The position numbers and the translations under genes were made by a program. This document shows, piece by piece, positions 5,287 through 6,296 of a DNA stretch of 6,296 nt. The first letter of the stretch is position 1. Every line of letters begins with the position of its first letter. The stretch is from assembly GCA_000496215.1 (NCBI GenBank), contig KI543197.1:139476-145771 (forward strand), read 5' to 3'. The stretch comes from an uncultured archaeon A07HN63. GTDB lineage: Archaea; Halobacteriota; Halobacteria; Halobacteriales; Haloferacaceae. The notes beneath the pieces were generated by a model that did not search any database, had not been told where the DNA came from, and was given only the letters and a program-made list of their open reading frames with translations.

Positions 5287-6269
5287 TCAGGCGTCGACGG
5301 CGGCCGCGCCTGTCTCGTTGTACGCGTGTCGGTATCGCCAGAGTTTCCGCAGAATAAAGAACCCGAAGACGCCGTCGTACAGCAACACATAGACGAGGAA
5401 CCCGCCGAGGTCGGGCAGCCCCGTGAGCGAACTGACGAGGTACGAGCCCGGGGCGACGGTCGTGTTGTACGTCGCGTGGATGACCGTTGCGAGCAACAGC
5501 CCCTTGACGACAATCGGGCCGCGGTTGTCGGGATTGAACTTCGCCAGTCCGAGATAGTAGCCCGCGGTTGCCGAGTAGATGACGTGGCCCGGCCCGGCCA
5601 GCGCCCGAAGCGCGGTGATGTCGCCGCCGGTCGTGATCGCCGTAATTCCAAAGGAGAGTTCGGCCAGCGAGCCGGATTCCGACAACTGCTGGAGGATGTA
5701 GATCGAATTCTCGATGGTCGCAAAGCCGAGCCCCGCAATCGCGCCGTAGACCGCGCCGTCGACAACCGCGTCGAACCGGTCGTCGGTGTAGGCGTAGAGC
5801 CGCACGGCCAGCAGTTTCACCGTCTCCTCGCCCGGGCCGACGATCAGGAAGAAAAACAGCGGCATGCCGAGGACCCCGAGCGGCTCGAAGAATCGCTGGG
5901 CGTAGGAGTTGACCAGCGCGGCGAAGGTCGCCAGCAGAATCGACAGCAAAAATGTCGTCACGAGCAACGACAGCGGCTCGCGGGTCGTCACATCCGAAAA
6001 GTAAACGTAGGTGGTCAATCCCGCGGCGGGAATCGCCGACAGCACTGTCAGCAGTCCGACCGCGGGATTGCTCAACGCGGCCAGCCCCCCGATCCCCGCG
6101 AGGATGCCGAACGCGACGGCGACGACAATCCACTTCGCCGCGCGGATCAACAGCCAGTAGAGGGCGACAGCCGCGCCGTCGACGGAGGTTCGCTCCTCCC
6201 AGTCGGCGATCTCGTAGAGATCCAGCCCGCCGTCGGCAGCCGACTCGACTGGGTCCCGCGAGTCGTCAT
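5287..6269 (-). CDS. PrsW-family intramembrane metalloprotease (frameshift near start)
   Basis: This is a multi-pass membrane protein of the PrsW family, putative metalloproteases that cut membrane-bound substrates. PrsW of Bacillus cleaves the anti-sigma factor RsiW; the archaeal target is unknown. Numbering from the TTG at 6150, the family motifs are GEETVK (107-112, the EExxK motif), FATIEN (143-148), GPGHVIYSATAGYYLG (186-201, His189) and HATYN (225-229). They supply the expected Glu and His residues. Roughly eight hydrophobic segments surround these motifs. The frame runs without interruption from a TAA at 6274-6276 to the TGA at 5287-5289. It has no ATG/GTG/TTG before the TTG at 6150, yet it encodes a plausible N-terminus there (RDPVESAADGGLDLYEIADW). 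An ATG at 6267-6269 (MTTR) joins this frame if one base is restored near 6259, giving about 327 aa. I therefore draw the gene from that ATG. If unshifted, the only annotatable product is the 287-aa form starting at TTG 6150. Confidence 0.82.
6258..6269 (-). other. Apparent one-base deletion near the prsW-like start
   Basis: On the minus strand ATG-ACG-ACT is followed by CG and then the in-frame CGG-GAC-CCA. Adding one base after CG would read MTTRRDPVE and give a normal start to the frame below. Without it, the ATG frame leaves the conserved protein after a few codons. A real mutation and a sequencing or assembly error both fit. Confidence 0.55.
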
Positions 6270-6296
6270 AGAATTACTTCGAGAGCGGCCCGTAAG

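Noticed and set aside
5198..6133. Minus-strand open frame of 311 codons overlapping the PrsW-like gene
   Set aside because: Its product is Arg-rich and without family motifs; the PrsW frame carries the catalytic motifs and hydrophobic helices.

Overview
The window looks like chromosomal DNA of a halophilic archaeon (class Halobacteria). The DNA is GC-rich and the predicted proteins are rich in Asp and Glu. Likely promoters sit about 27 bases upstream of start codons, as in leaderless transcripts, and Shine-Dalgarno sites are mostly absent. The gene families fit this assignment: a haloarchaeal-type histidine kinase, a Tat lipoprotein, archaeal SepF and a Tma20-like PUA protein. The genus cannot be read from the sequence.

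Layout from left to right. Positions 3-417 (+) hold the C-terminal ATPase domain of a histidine kinase, with an apparent one-base insertion near 36-42. Positions 443-712 (-) encode a small acidic protein of unknown function. Positions 769-1998 (-) encode a Tat-exported lipoprotein of the PQQ-dependent sugar dehydrogenase family. An AT-rich divergent promoter region (1999-2140) separates it from a ZIP-family metal transporter with a His/Asp-rich loop (2141-3076, +). Next come a small NTF2/SnoaL-like protein (3183-3506, +) and a Tma20/MCT-1-like PUA protein (3568-4047, +). Positions 4066-4776 (-) encode a DUF1028 Ntn-hydrolase-like protein, divergent from the cell-division protein SepF (4888-5238, +). 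Positions 5287-6269 (-) encode a PrsW-family intramembrane protease whose natural start appears to be separated from its reading frame by a one-base deletion.

The genes do not form one pathway. Neighbours are mostly convergent or divergent, with short gaps, so most are probably transcribed singly; possible two-gene units are 1998-443 (-) and 2141-3506 (+). Themes are envelope and periplasm-facing functions (sugar dehydrogenase, metal uptake, PrsW), translation (PUA protein) and cytokinesis (SepF). I see no rRNA, tRNA, CRISPR array, insertion sequence or phage gene, and no gene-free stretch over 300 bases. Each half of the window could be ordinary haloarchaeal core genome. The points most worth checking are the two apparent single-base frameshifts and the regulatory region upstream of the metal transporter. 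I did not find convincing evidence of a novel multi-gene system.
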